Origin: Saccharina japonica | Taxonomy: Eukaryota; Sar; Phaeophyceae; Laminariales; Laminariaceae | Direction of reading: 5' to 3' | Length of the DNA: 64,000 bases | NCBI GenBank assembly: GCA_008828725.1 | Contig: MEHQ01004274.1 | Coordinates: 37,409-101,408 of the forward strand | Shown here: positions 24,450-35,564 of the stretch, in pieces | Layout of the letters: every line of letters begins with the position of its first letter | Numbering within the stretch: position 1 is the stretch's first letter | Notes under the pieces: generated by a model | Databases searched by the model: none | Told to the model about the DNA's origin: nothing | Seen by the model: only the letters and a program-made list of their open reading frames with translations | Translations under genes and position numbers: made by a program

Positions 24450-25300
24450 CAGGGACCATGGGTAGGGGTTGGAAAAATATATAGAGATTGTTCGCGCGAA
24501 GCGCGAAAAAAACATAAAGGCGTTTTTCTCGGGCGAGCTAAAATACAAAACACTTAATAATAGTGAGTAAACATAAGAAACGGGAATGCTGGTCCAGCCT
24601 TAATTTCTCATTTGGGAAACGTACGTTATATACTAATTTCAGTATAACCGCTCTCGAATTTCTTATTTCATGCCATACGTGTACGTAGTGCATCTTTTAT
24701 CTGTACTCTGTATACGAAGAGGGCGACAAAACAAATGTTCTTGAACGTTAAAGTCGACCTCATGTAAAAGTGCGTATCTCTTCGAGAAAATGTCCGATTT
24801 CAAAACGGTTTTTCACGTTGCATTATCTGGAACTTTCCGGATAGATTGGTAGCGCCGGTATAGCCGGTATATCCGTTGCATGTGAAGGATAGTGAAGGTG
24901 GCGTCACAAAACTTAGGCAACAAAAAAAAAAGAAAAAACGTACTACGACTACAGCTATTATTAGTAGGTTTTCTAGCATGTATCTCTGGTGACTGGTGAC
25001 ACAGAACGATCACACACGATATACTCACCAAAACATGTACTGGGGAAGTGATATATCACATATGCTATGATAAGCATGGATACATGGAAAGTTGTGTAGT
25101 GATGTAACGACGAAGTTCACCGTGTTTTCCACAACACACACAATGCACAAACAGTCTACGCCACCATCGGCCCCGTCCAAGAAAACATATTGCACCGAAA
25201 ACACCGACACGTTTGTTAAAAATAAGACGAAAGGAATCGTAAAAAGTAAAAAGTACCGTCAGCAGTGAGTGTGCTAAACCAAATCCTTCACGTTAGGCCA
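24450..25300. other. No gene seen
   Basis: AT-rich DNA. A small perfect hairpin (ttcgcgc-gaa-gcgcgaa) lies at about 24490-24506. A short minus-strand ORF at 25025-25210 lacks an ATG. No other feature is supported. Confidence 0.4.
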
Positions 25301-25655
25301 TGTTCAACGTCAGTGGCAACTAAAGACAGGCGCCGCTGCGACCATGCCTGCCCTATCTAGATTCCTCGTACGACCCAAGGATCAAAGCGAACTTGCAGGG
25401 AGGAAACGCCATTCTCCTCTGCGCTTCGTGACGAATATGTTTTTCGTCCCTGGGCGAGGGTCAGCAGGCACGGTACATCGCTGCTCGTCCAAAGAAGGGT
25501 CCAGGGTGGTTCTAAGACCATCCACCCTTGTGGTGTCCGCACTCCTGGCGACCTCCGGATTTCTTTATCGGTATACGACCCCCCCCCCCTGACTAAACCC
25601 ACCCGCGAGGGGCGTACTCTTCTCCTCCCCTCTCTCCACCGTCCCGGCCGCAACC

Positions 25656-26393
25656 ATGGATGGCGCCAACGAGTCCCGCGTTGAGGGATCGGGAGTAAAC
25701 ATTCGAGGCGTGGCCACAGCATTGCTCAAACTCTTGGACGGTGCTTGCCGCATCATCCCTCTGACGACCCCGCGGCCGCTTTCTAGGCCGGTCTCGCCCT
25801 TGGCCAGGATGGCGAATTTACAGATCACACGCGACCAGGCGACAGCGATATCCAGGTGAGCGGCGGGTTGGGTGTAGATCCTTGTACTCGTATAGCTATA
25901 AAATCATGCAAAGGATTGCAAACTTCGGTGCGTGCCATGGCAACCAGCTCTCGCTTGTGAGTCGTGCTGAGGCATGGGAAGTACTCTTGTTGGCGACGAG
26001 ACGGGTAGCTAGCTTTCTTGAAAATAGTGGTGCTATCTATCTATCCTTATTATTTAATACGCTTCGGTAGTGGTGACGGTGGTGACAGTGGTGTCGTTTT
26101 GGATCTTCAGGACTATGCCGGTTTCGGTATGCTCCGCGGGAGACCGGCTCTACCGCGCGCCACCCGACCCCGATCGGCCCCGCACTCGCCCCCGGCCCGC
26201 CCCACGCGTCGGCCCTCGGTTACCCCGGCGAGAGAACGGGCCCCGGTGCCGACCTCGGCCAGAGGGGATCGGGGGAAGGCGGCCTCCCGGGGACGACTCG
26301 CTCCGTCCCCTGGAACGGGGCGGATCCGCGGGAGGGGAGGGGTTCCCAGCGTATTCGGAGGGCTTTGCTGCCCGGGTCCAAAATCCACACTAA
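25656..26393 (+). CDS. Two-exon hypothetical gene
   Basis: Exon 1 starts at an ATG in good context (gcaaccATGG) at 25656 and runs 200 bases through VNIRGVATALLKLLDG and MANLQITRDQATAIS to a strong donor (atatccag|gtgagc) at 25855/25856. A matching acceptor (ggatcttcag|gactatg) at about 26109/26110 joins in frame: the split codon AG+G gives Arg. The second exon runs to a TAA at 26393. Exon 2 is very GC-rich and encodes a Pro/Arg/Gly-rich tail (PPDPDRPRTRPRP), unlike exon 1, so the true second exon may be elsewhere. The first exon contains an amphipathic stretch but no domain I can name. RNA evidence would decide. Confidence 0.45.
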
Positions 26394-26399
26394 CTTCAA

Positions 26400-26620
26400 G
26401 ATACAAAACTCCATACTAAAACCAAGTCATCCATACTAAAGTCAAGTAATTTTTGTTTTCAAAGAGTCCCCCAGATGTGAAAATTTGGATCTCCAGAACT
26501 TCGGTCAGAATCGAAATCGGCCCGCAACTTCGCGACTTAGCGGCTTTTACACTAATTTCAAGATAAAAGGCCCAGACGTAAAAAAATCGACCAAAAATAA
26601 TTAAATTAAGGCCACTGCTG
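26400..26620. other. AT-rich gap with short direct repeats
   Basis: The phrases catactaaaaccaagtcat and catactaaagtcaagtaat repeat, together with variants of acactaatttcaagata. No coding content. Confidence 0.35.
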
Positions 26621-26623
26621 TAC

Positions 26624-26810
26624 GTACAAGGGCTGTGCACCCGTGCCGGCGTTTTGTTTGTACGTGCAAGGGCTGTGCATCCATGCCGGCGTTTTGTTTA
26701 CACTGCTGTACGTACAAGGGCTGCGCATCCATGCCGGCGTTTTGTTTACACTGCTGTACGTACAAGGGCTGCGCATCCATGCCGGCGTTTTGTTTGTGTC
26801 CGCTGTACGT
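26624..26810 (+). repeat. Minisatellite, four units of about 45-57 bp
   Basis: Four tandem copies of tgtacgtacaagggctgcgc followed by atccatgccggcgttttgttt. The last two units are almost identical. The array continues into CTG and GTAC simple repeats (26825-26950) and GGGT-rich sequence (27010-27120). Confidence 0.85.
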
Positions 26811-27252
26811 ACGTACGAGTCGTACTGCTGGACTGCTGCTGCTGCTGTTGTTATTGCTGCTGTAGATGGGTTATATAAGGACTACTACTATTATTGCTGT
26901 ACGTACTGGTGCTGCTGTATACTGATTTCACTCTGCTGTTGTTGTAGATTGTGGATGGGTGGATCGGTTGGTGCGTGTGTGTGTCGATCGGTTGGTGCGC
27001 ACGTACGTGGTTGGGTGGGTGGGTCGGTGGTTGGGTGGGTGGGTGTGAGTGATGTGAGTGGATGTTGGTAAGTATGTGAGAGTGGGTGGGTGGGTGTCGG
27101 TGGGTGGGTGTCGGTGGGTCGGTTGATACGTGGTTGACTGCGTGTGTGGATCGTGACCCAGTTCTTATTTTGTATTTCTGTTTCTGTCCGCTTTATACCG
27201 GCCCCGCCCTGGCGTGGTTCGGGGTACCACTAGTATTATTAAATGCTGCTAT

Positions 27253-27256
<4 letters not shown>

Positions 27257-27299
<43 letters not shown>

Positions 27300-27308
27300 G
27301 TCTGTCTG
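27257..27308 (+). repeat. CTGT microsatellite
   Basis: About 13 tandem CTGT tetranucleotides with one CTAT interruption. Confidence 0.95.
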
Positions 27309-27559
27309 TAATTGAGCAGCGCTATCCAGAGCGGTTCAGCCCCACCTTGCCCCATCGGTAGGGAGGCTGGGTGCTACAACCCGTAGAACACCGGGTCCCA
27401 TGCCGCGCCGAGCCGTGGCCGGGGCGCAGTCCCGACACAGTTCTGGCAGCCATCTACCCAGCCTACCTGCTGACTTCCCAATTTTGAATTACTATTCTGG
27501 CAGCTGATTGGTTGCCCAAATCCATGCCAGTGGCTGCTAGCTCTTTCTAGAACATCGGT

Positions 27560-30080
27560 GCTGAAAAGAGCCACCGAGGTTCCGCTAAACCCGGGGACGA
27601 TAGGCTCCCATCCCCGGATCAGAAATCCCTCCATATATCTACAACTCCGACCAAACGAGGACAAAAACAGCGATTTCCCGGGTCGACACTGCCCCGCACG
27701 ATATGGAAAACCCACCCCCATCAGTTGGTCACTGATTGGCTGAGGCTCAGGGAGCCAGCGGCACCCGGGGACGATAAGTTCCCATCCCCAGGTCATAAAT
27801 CCTCCCATACAACTACAGCTCCAACGAACGGGGACGCAAACGGGCATCCCCCGGATCGATATCGCCTCACAAGGTGTGGAAACCCCAATACCACGTGGCA
27901 AATTTACGGTTGCCTGGCCCTCATAGAGCCAGCGTGAGGCGAGAGTTGCCCCTCGGCGCAACGTCGAAGTCCCGCCGCACCCGGGGATGATAACGTTCCA
28001 TCCTCGGGTCAGAAATCCTTCCATACATATCCAACTCCAACAACCCGGGGACGAAAACGGACATCCCCCGGGTCGATACCGCCCCGCAAGGTGTGGAGAC
28101 CCCACCACTACTGCCTGATTGCTGATTTGGCTGGGGCGCTGGAGTTCATAACGCCAGCACGCAGCGAGGGTTGCCCCTCGGGGCAACGGCGAGGTCCCGC
28201 CGCACCCGGGGATGATATGATCCCATCGCCGGGTCAGAAATCCTTCCATACGTGTACAACTCCAACGACCCGGGGACGCAAACGGACATCCCCCGGATCG
28301 ATACCGCCTCACAAGGTGTGTAAACCCCAATACCACGGGAACATTTACGGTTGCCTGGCCCTCATAGAGCCAGCGTGCGGCGAGAGTTTACCCTCGGGGC
28401 AACATCGAAGTCCCGCCGCACCCGGGGATGATAAAGTCCCATCCCCGGGTCATGAATCCTTCCATACATCTACAACTCCAACAACCCGGGGACGAAAACA
28501 GACATACCCCCGGGTCGATACCGCCCCGCAAGGTGTGGAAACCCCACCACCACTGGCTGATTGCTGATTTTGCTAGGCGCTGGACTTCATGGAGCCAGCA
28601 CGCAGCCAGGGTTTCCCCTCGCGGCAACAGTGAGGTCCCGCCGCACCCGGGGATGATATGATCACATCCCCGGGTCATAAATCCTTCCATACACCTACGA
28701 CTCCAACGACCCGGGGACGCAAACGGACATCCCCCGGTTCGATACCGCCTCACAAGGTGTGTAAACCCCAATACCACGGGAACAGTTTCGGTTGCCTGGC
28801 CCTCATAGAGCCAGCGTGCGGCAAGAATTGCCCCTCGGGGCAACGTCGAAGTCCCGCCGCACCCGGGGGTGATACATTCCTATCCCCGGGTCATACATGC
28901 TTCCATACATTTACAACTCCAAAAACCCGGGGACGAAAACAGACATCCCCCGGGTCGATACCGCCCCGCAAGGTGTGGAAACCCCACCACCACTGGCTGG
29001 TTGCTGATTTGGCTGGGGCGCTGATGTTCATAGAGCCAGCGCGCAGCGAGGGTTGCCCCTCCGGGCAACAGCGAGGTCCCGCCGCACACGGGGATGATAT
29101 GATCACATCCCCGGGCCAGCAATACTTCCACACATTTACAACTCCAACGACCCAGGGACGCAAACGGACATCCCCCGGGTCGATACCGCCTCACAAGGTG
29201 TGGAAAAACCAATACCACGGGTTTTATGTTTTATCACGGTTGCCTGACCCTCATAGAGCCAGCGCGCGGCGAGAGTTGCCCCTCGGGGCAACGTCGAAGT
29301 CCCGCCGCACCCGGGGATGATAACTTCCCATCCCCGGGTCGTACATCCTTCCATACATCTACAACTCCAACAACCCGGGGATGAAAACGTACATCTCCCG
29401 GGTCGATACCGCCCCGCAAGGTGTGGAAACCCCACCACCACTGGCTGATTGCTGATTTGACTGGGGCGCTGGAGTTCTTGGAGCCAGCACGCCGCGAGGG
29501 TTGCCCCTCGGGGCAACAGCGAGGTCCCGCCGCACGCGGGGATGATATGATCCCCTCCCCGGGTCAGGATTCCTTCCATACATTTACAACCCCAACGACC
29601 CGGGGACGCAGCAAACACCCCCGGGTCGATACCGCCCCACAAGGTGTGGAAACCCCAACCCCACGGGCTTATTTTCGGTTGCCTGGCCCTCATAGAGCCA
29701 ATACGCGGCGAGAGTTGCCCCCCGGGCCAACGTCGAAGCCCCACCGCACCCGGGGAGGATAACGTCCCATCCCCGGGTCAGAAATCATTCCATACATCTA
29801 CAACTCCAACAACCCGGGGACGAAAACGGACATCCCCGGGGTCGATACCGCCCCACAAGGTGTGTAAACCCAAACCCCACGGGCTGATTTACGGTTGGCT
29901 GGCTCTCATGGAGCCAGCGCGCAGCGCGAGTTGCCCCCCGGGGCAACGGCGAGGTCCCACCGCACCCGGGGATGATAACGTCGCATCCCCGGATCAGAAA
30001 TCCTTGCGGACAACTACAACTCCAACAACCCGGGGACGAAAACAGTCACCCCCTGGGTCGATAACGCCCCGCATGGTGGT
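27560..30080 (+). repeat. 220-bp satellite array in 440-bp dimers
   Basis: The landmark cccgccgcacccgg recurs at 27971, 28195, 28412, 28636, 28852, 29078, 29301, 29525, 29739 and 29955, giving monomers of 214-226 bp. Odd and even monomers differ (cctggccctcatagagccag versus ttgctgatttggctggggcg), so the higher-order unit is a dimer of about 440 bp. The first two monomers (27560-27960) are more diverged, as is usual at array edges. Each monomer contains the perfect hairpin gttgcccc-tc-ggggcaac plus inverted cccgggga/tccccggg pairs. Long ORFs run through both strands because the unit lacks stops; I treat them as by-products. It could be a centromeric or intergenic satellite. Confidence 0.85.
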
Positions 30081-30914
30081 TCTTATTTTCCGGTTCAGAG
30101 TGGTACATCACAGCACACAGTTAATGCGAGTACTATGGGCAACGCAAAGCTAGCGCCACGGGCGGAGCCGTGGCCGTACCGCTATTTGATATAAATTATA
30201 TAATGTACTATGTAAACGGAGGTAAACGCGCGCTCGTTTCGGATGTACACGAGTGGCTGCTCACTTAAATCGGCAGAATCGTTTCGGAGTCGTTTGCGGG
30301 CCACGGCAACACTATTATTGTCTTCTTGTTGCCTCCCTCATATTCACGGTTACCGCTGGTATCTTCCCACCCTCTTCGTCGTTTCCATCAACAGGAAGAT
30401 AGCCAGCTAACTACAAAGCTATGCTTCGGTATTTGCGAGAAGCGCGAGCTTGGTCAACACCATGGCCCTCGAGCACGAAAAACATGATATTCGTGAAACG
30501 AAGAACAAAACTTTCCAAGAAGAACAAGGACATCCAACGAAAATGCCGAATGGATCTTAAATCTTCGAGTGACACTTTCGGTCATGTCATGCGATATGAT
30601 ATCTGAATTTCGTATGATCGTAGCCATCTTCGAATACTCGATGAGTGACTCGACCTGCAGGTCAGCTCGCTACGTACTATGTAGCTCGAAATACAGCTTG
30701 CCTGCACCCGCCATTGCACTCTGTTCCTGTACCTCCTGATTGACTGCAGGCCCATTCACGTTTTTAGTGTGGACGGAGTTGGGTTTGCTTTCGTCGGACA
30801 GAGCGTTCTGAAATCCCGACACAACAAATTATTAGAGAATAATTTCGCTGGTGAAAATTCAACCGCATCGGCAGCAAGCAGCGACGTAGCACGAATACCA
30901 GCAAAAACGCAGCT

Positions 30915-30953
<39 letters not shown>

Positions 30954-31106
30954 TAGCAGCAAGTAGCCACAGCAGCAGTGTTGTAGTATACCACAAGACG
31001 TGCATCCGTAAAGCTTGCGCATGGAAGAGCACAATTCGAGAACACTCTGTGTTCACAGCAGACACAAACATCACGGTATATCTCAACGGCATCATCCTCG
31101 CATACG
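30081..31106. other. Spacer with an intact target site and CAG run
   Basis: It contains a segment at about 30475-30528 homologous to both flanks of the 39799-41891 transposon, which shows the uninterrupted target (aaaacttt at 30507-30514). A CAG microsatellite lies at 30915-30951. The short frame 30421-30606 (starting at an ATG) includes FVKRRTKLSKKNK, the same peptide encoded beside the transposon, so a small repeated coding segment may exist here. Confidence 0.4.
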
Positions 31107-31111
31107 TATAC

Positions 31112-31369
31112 TGTTGGTTGTGATGTGGATATCGAGTCGAAACCGTCGTAGACTTCTGAGGAGTTATAAATGTATGATGGCTTTTATGATGTGGCGGGAA
31201 GGGACCGTCAGGTTGAGTGGTGGGATTTCATTCCCCCGCTTTTGGTGCGATGCGACGCAGCATCTGCCACTGTGATAAATAATATATTTCTGTGTTTTCT
31301 TCTTGAGCGGTGTGCTCTCCTCTTGATCGTCCTCGACTTATACCTGCTCGAGCCCGGACACTTCTAATA
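31112..31369 (+). repeat. Copia 5' LTR
   Basis: 258 bp, starting TGTTGGTTGTG. It shares about 244 bp with the 3' LTR, with a single visible difference (ataaatg versus atatatg). The end is placed at ttctaata because there the two copies diverge into internal sequence and flank respectively. Confidence 0.85.
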
Positions 31370-31439
31370 CGCTAGCGCACTAGAGGTCTCGGGCTAGGGC
31401 AGCTATCAGTCAGCCCTGTGCGGGTTGGACAGTCTTGAG

Positions 31440-32501
31440 ATGGAAAATGAAGGTGGTGGTGGTGGTGGTGGTGGTGGTGGTGATGATGGCGAAGAAATCA
31501 TCCAGCTCAGCGAGGTGCACCTCGCTATGCTGGAAGAGATCCGCGTCCTGAAGAAGGCTGCCCGTGAAAAGGAGATCAGCGACGAGAGGGACTCGCTGCT
31601 GGCTGCTTCACGGGCCTCGGAGATGATGGGAGCAGCGCTGAACGTGTCGGCAGCTGCGACATCTGGACAAGAGACGGCGACATCAGGGCAGGGTGCCCGA
31701 ACAGGCATGTCTCACGGAATTTCCTTGTCTCGTCCAGTGTTGTCTCAGTCTCGCCCGCCGAAGTTTGGCGGAGAAGACGTGTTTTACTTGATGTGGCGCA
31801 ATAAGATGATGGCCTATTTTGGGGGGTTTGGTTGCTTGTATGTTATCAAGCCCACGGATTTCCCTGTGATGGTTGGCGACATCAACGTGTCCGAGGAGGA
31901 GCTGACCAGTAGGCACTCCCCTCAGGAGATCAAGGATGCCAGGTTGGTATACGGTTTACTAATGGAGTCGATGACCGGATACCCTACGGTAGAGTTTGAC
32001 ATGCAGAGAGCGAAATCCCCCAGCGGCGCGTGGCAAGCGTTGGAGGACTTTTACATGCCGAAGACTCGTGAAGCAAAACGTAGGCTTCGGTTAGAGTTTG
32101 AGACGATACGTATGATGGAAGACGAGGACCCTATTAACTTTCTTGGTAGGGTTGACAAGGCGGCAGACAAGTTGGTACTGCTAGGAGATGCCAAGAGTGA
32201 GGAAGAGGTCAACCATCACATTGTCCAAAATCTCTCTTCACTTTTCGCTATCCAAAAGAAGTCCATTCTCTCCCGCCCCGGTATCCCTCGCTCTGAGATC
32301 AACGAGATCATCCGAGGTGCTTACACAGATCACAATGTAGAAACATATCTGGTACAGAGGGCCATGGTGGTGCAAGGGTCGGTGGACCCGCACGCTCTGT
32401 ACGTCAGTGGTGTCCAGCCGGCCGGCGCGATGGTGGGGGAGGAGGAGGAGGAGGACGAGGGGGTGGAGGTGGGGGAGCGGCGAAGGGGTCTGGTGGGGTG
32501 A
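31440..32501 (+). pseudogene. Copia Gag
   Basis: Starts at the ATG at 31440, 70 bases after the LTR. A polyglycine tract from a GGT microsatellite (31452-31480) is followed by a helical N-terminus (LAMLEEIRVLKKAAREKE), then a UBN2-type retrotransposon Gag core: KPTDFPV, SGAWQALEDFY, RLRLEFETIRM, DPINFLGRVDKAADKL and the NLSSLFAIQKKSIL region. The frame ends at a TGA at 32499-32501. The natural continuation (GGRGGGGGAAKGSGG) is in another frame, entered near 32412-32432 beside a GGA microsatellite. A further in-frame TGA follows in the polyglutamine tract at 32588-32590. Gag therefore no longer connects to the nucleocapsid and Pol part. The residues quoted are as seen in the sequence. Confidence 0.85.
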
Positions 32502-32590
32502 GTGGAAAAGGCCGGAAGGGGAACGGGAAGTCTAAGGGTTCACAGCAGCAGCAGCAGCAGCAAACCCCGCCCTGGATGCAGCAGCCGTGA

Positions 32591-32632
32591 CAGCAGCCAC
32601 AGCAGCAGCCACAGCAGCAACAACAGCAGCCA

Positions 32633-32665
<33 letters not shown>

Positions 32666-35563
32666 AAGCAGGGCGGGGGCGGAAGCGGCAGACCGGCGCC
32701 GGGGGCCATCAAAGGCCCTCAATGGCGTTGGGATGTCGCGTCCACCCGTTATGTTTGGGACGATACAGGTTCCAACCCGTTCGGCACGGGGGGGCAGGTT
32801 CCTCCGATGGGCTGGGCCCCTGCGCAGCCGCCGCGAGGGCAGCTACCGCAGGCCCCACCTCCGCCGGTGATGGCGAGCTGGGGTCCACGGCAGGGTGCTG
32901 CTGGCCCGCGGTTGTGCTTTCGTTGCAACCAGCCGGGCCACTTCATTGCACAGTGCCCGCACGAACTTCAAGCGCAAGCACATGCGAACATCGCCCGCCC
33001 TTTACCGCCCCCGTCTGTGTACTACGGTGGATTCACCTCGCCGATCTGCGACGGCCGTGGTGGCTATTTTCCGGGCGCTGCCCCCGCTGCCATCCCGTCT
33101 GCTGCCTTTCCGACCAGCTTTCCCCCCGAGCCCGAGGGCAGTGGCTACAACAACAGTGCTCCTACGTACGACGCCCATCTCCTCACCGCGCAGTTTGCGC
33201 ACCAAGGCAAGAATGAGGGTGATTCTGGTTTTAAGTCTGGTATTTTCGGTTTTGGTGATGGTGAAATGTGGGTTGCGGATTCGGGTGCAACTTACCACGT
33301 TACCGGTGATCCCACTTTTATGTTTGAGTGTAAGCCACCCCCCATAGGTAGGGGTACCCTGTTGGTAGGTGACATGAGGTCGATGCAGGTAGAGTGCTTT
33401 GGGAAGCTGAGCATGGTGATGCACAGTGCCGGGGGAGATTTAGACGTTGTCTTGATGAACGTTGCGTATGTCCCTGGTTTTAAGTTCCACCTGTTTTCAC
33501 TTCACGAGGTTACGTCCAAGTCTGAGTGTGGCGCGATGATGGATTCTGCTGGTGTACACCTTTTGGGTGGCCGCTTGATTTTTGCTCGTGGGGCCTCAGG
33601 ATCGTATGTGAAGGCCACCAGAATGAAACCTGACTCGTTCATCGCAGCTGCTGTTTTGTCCCCTGGTAAGATGCAGACGATCGATATTAACGATCTCCAC
33701 GTTGCTCTTGCTCACTCACACGAGACCACTTTGCGAGAGACTGCTCGCCAATTGGGCGTGAGAGTGACTGGGGAATTGGTACCGTGTGCTGGTTGTTCTG
33801 AGGCCAAGGGGAGGAGGATGGCTGTGCCTTGGTCGACCGTGTCCCGTTCAACCAAGCCTCTGCAGCGCGTGTTTGTGGACCTCTCTGGGAAGCGACCCCC
33901 GTCTGCTGGCGGGGCGTCATACCTGATGATGATAGTGGATGACTTCTCGCGACTCGGCTGGCCGTACTTCCTGAAGAAGAAGTCTGATGCGGCATCGGTG
34001 TTCGCTAAATTCCTATCTGATATCCGTGCTGACGGGCGCCCGTCCGTCGTCGAGTGCGTCCGTTCGGACCACGGCACTGAGTTCCTCAAGGCGGAGTTCG
34101 TGGCGATGCTCGACCACCACGGCATCCGCCGTGAGTACACGCCCGTTGCCTTTCCGAAGTACAACGGGGTCGTTGAGCGACGCATTGCATGCACGCTCGA
34201 GCTTGCGATGGCGTCCTGCCTGGAGGCCAACCGCCTGTTCGACGGCGAGAAATTTCCGGCAACAGGACCTCTCTGGGCGGAGGCGTGCCACCACGCCAGC
34301 GACGTCATCAACATGACGGCGAGGGTGACGGACAAGCCGGACATGCTCTCTCCGTTCCAGAAGTTCTACGGCAGGGCGCCGTTTGCGCGGCTGCTCCCCT
34401 TCCTGAAGCCGGGGTACCACCACGTGACGCGGACCCTGAAATCGAAGCCGAAGGCGGAGCCGTGTTTTTACCTGAGCAGCGGCACCCACCACCCACGGGA
34501 CTGCTGCAAGATCCTGCTGCAGTCTGGCTTCAAGTCCTACACTCGCGATTTCATGTGGAAGCACCCGAGGAAGGCTTTTGTTGGTCTGCAGCCGGCGGTG
34601 CCGGAGGGGCCCTCCCCGACGCTGCCGCCGCCCCCGGGGGTGCAGGAGCTCCCGGACGACCTGAGTTTGGGATCTATGCCGTCGTCGCCGCTACCTCCGT
34701 CGCCATCGCCGCCACTGCCGTCGTCGCCGATAGTTGTGTCGCCTTCGCCGCCGCTGCCGTCGTCACCGATAGTTGTGTCGCCTTCGCCGCAGCTACCGAC
34801 GTCGCCGCCACCGCTGTCGCCGTCGCCGCAGCTGCCGCCGCTGTCGTCGCCGCTGCAACCTCAGCCGCAGATGTCGGTGTGTGCTGCGCGGGAACTGGGG
34901 TCTCACAACCCGGGCCCGGAGGACGCTGGTGGGCAGATGGGCCGTACGAGGGGAGAGACGGCACGCAGCCGTGGAAGCCAGGAACATGGGCTGCTGTCGT
35001 TGATGGCGGCCCGGGAGGTAATTGGGCACGTGCTTTTCCACCAAAGCTCGCCAAACCAAAACCCCCCCCTGCCCACACGCCCGGCAAGCGAGCTCTCGAC
35101 GCCGAACTCGTACGCCGAAGCCTGTGCCGACGACTACTCCCATCTTTGGGTGCAGGCGATGGAGAAGGAATTTCATGGCCTGGCTGACGCCGGGACATTT
35201 GGAGATTCATAGCAACCAAGGGGCTTGAACGTGATATCGGCGAAGTGGGTATACACGTGGAAGACAAACGAGCACGGCGAGGTGGTTAGGGCAAAGGCGA
35301 GGCTGGTAGCGAGGGGTTTCAAACAGCGTGAGGGTATTGATTTCTTTGAGACTTTTGCTCCGACGCCTGCGGCGTCGTGTTTTCGATTGTTGGCTGGTCT
35401 TGCGTGCGAGTTGGATTTAGATCTATGCCATTTTGATGCCGAGCAGGCATTCGTCCAGTCGAACCTGGAAGAGGATGTTTTTATGCGTCTACCTCAGGGT
35501 TGCGGTGAAATGTCCGGTATGATAGTACGGTTGAACCGCAGTCTCTACGGCTTAAAGCAAGCG
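32591..35563 (+). pseudogene. Copia Pol, first unit (knuckle to reverse transcriptase)
   Basis: In order: polyglutamine linker; zinc knuckle CFRCNQPGHFIAQC near 32916; protease active site with DSGA near 33278; the GAG-pre-integrase zinc region (HVALAHSHE ... CAGC) near 33700-33805; integrase with the acidic triad in FVDLSG (33872), RSDHGTEF (34063) and NGVVERR (34165); a Pro/Ser-rich linker of SPSPPLPSSP repeats (34675-34860); and the start of reverse transcriptase (ISAKWVYTWK, FDAEQAFVQS, LYGLKQA). An in-frame TAG lies at 35210-35212 between the linker and the reverse transcriptase. The unit stops abruptly at the N at 35564, where the sequence jumps back to the protease region. Confidence 0.88.
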
Positions 35564-35564
35564 N

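Noticed and set aside
28731..28750. cggttcgataccgcc, resembling a tRNA T-arm
   Set aside because: It belongs to the satellite monomer; other monomers read gggtcgatacc and no tRNA cloverleaf can be formed.
27560..30080. CRISPR-like array of direct repeats
   Set aside because: Monomers of 220 bp are contiguous, with no unique spacers, in a eukaryotic context.
27374..30153. Long ORFs on both strands (up to 320 residues)
   Set aside because: They follow the 220-bp satellite and are open on both strands; no codon preference or conserved start.
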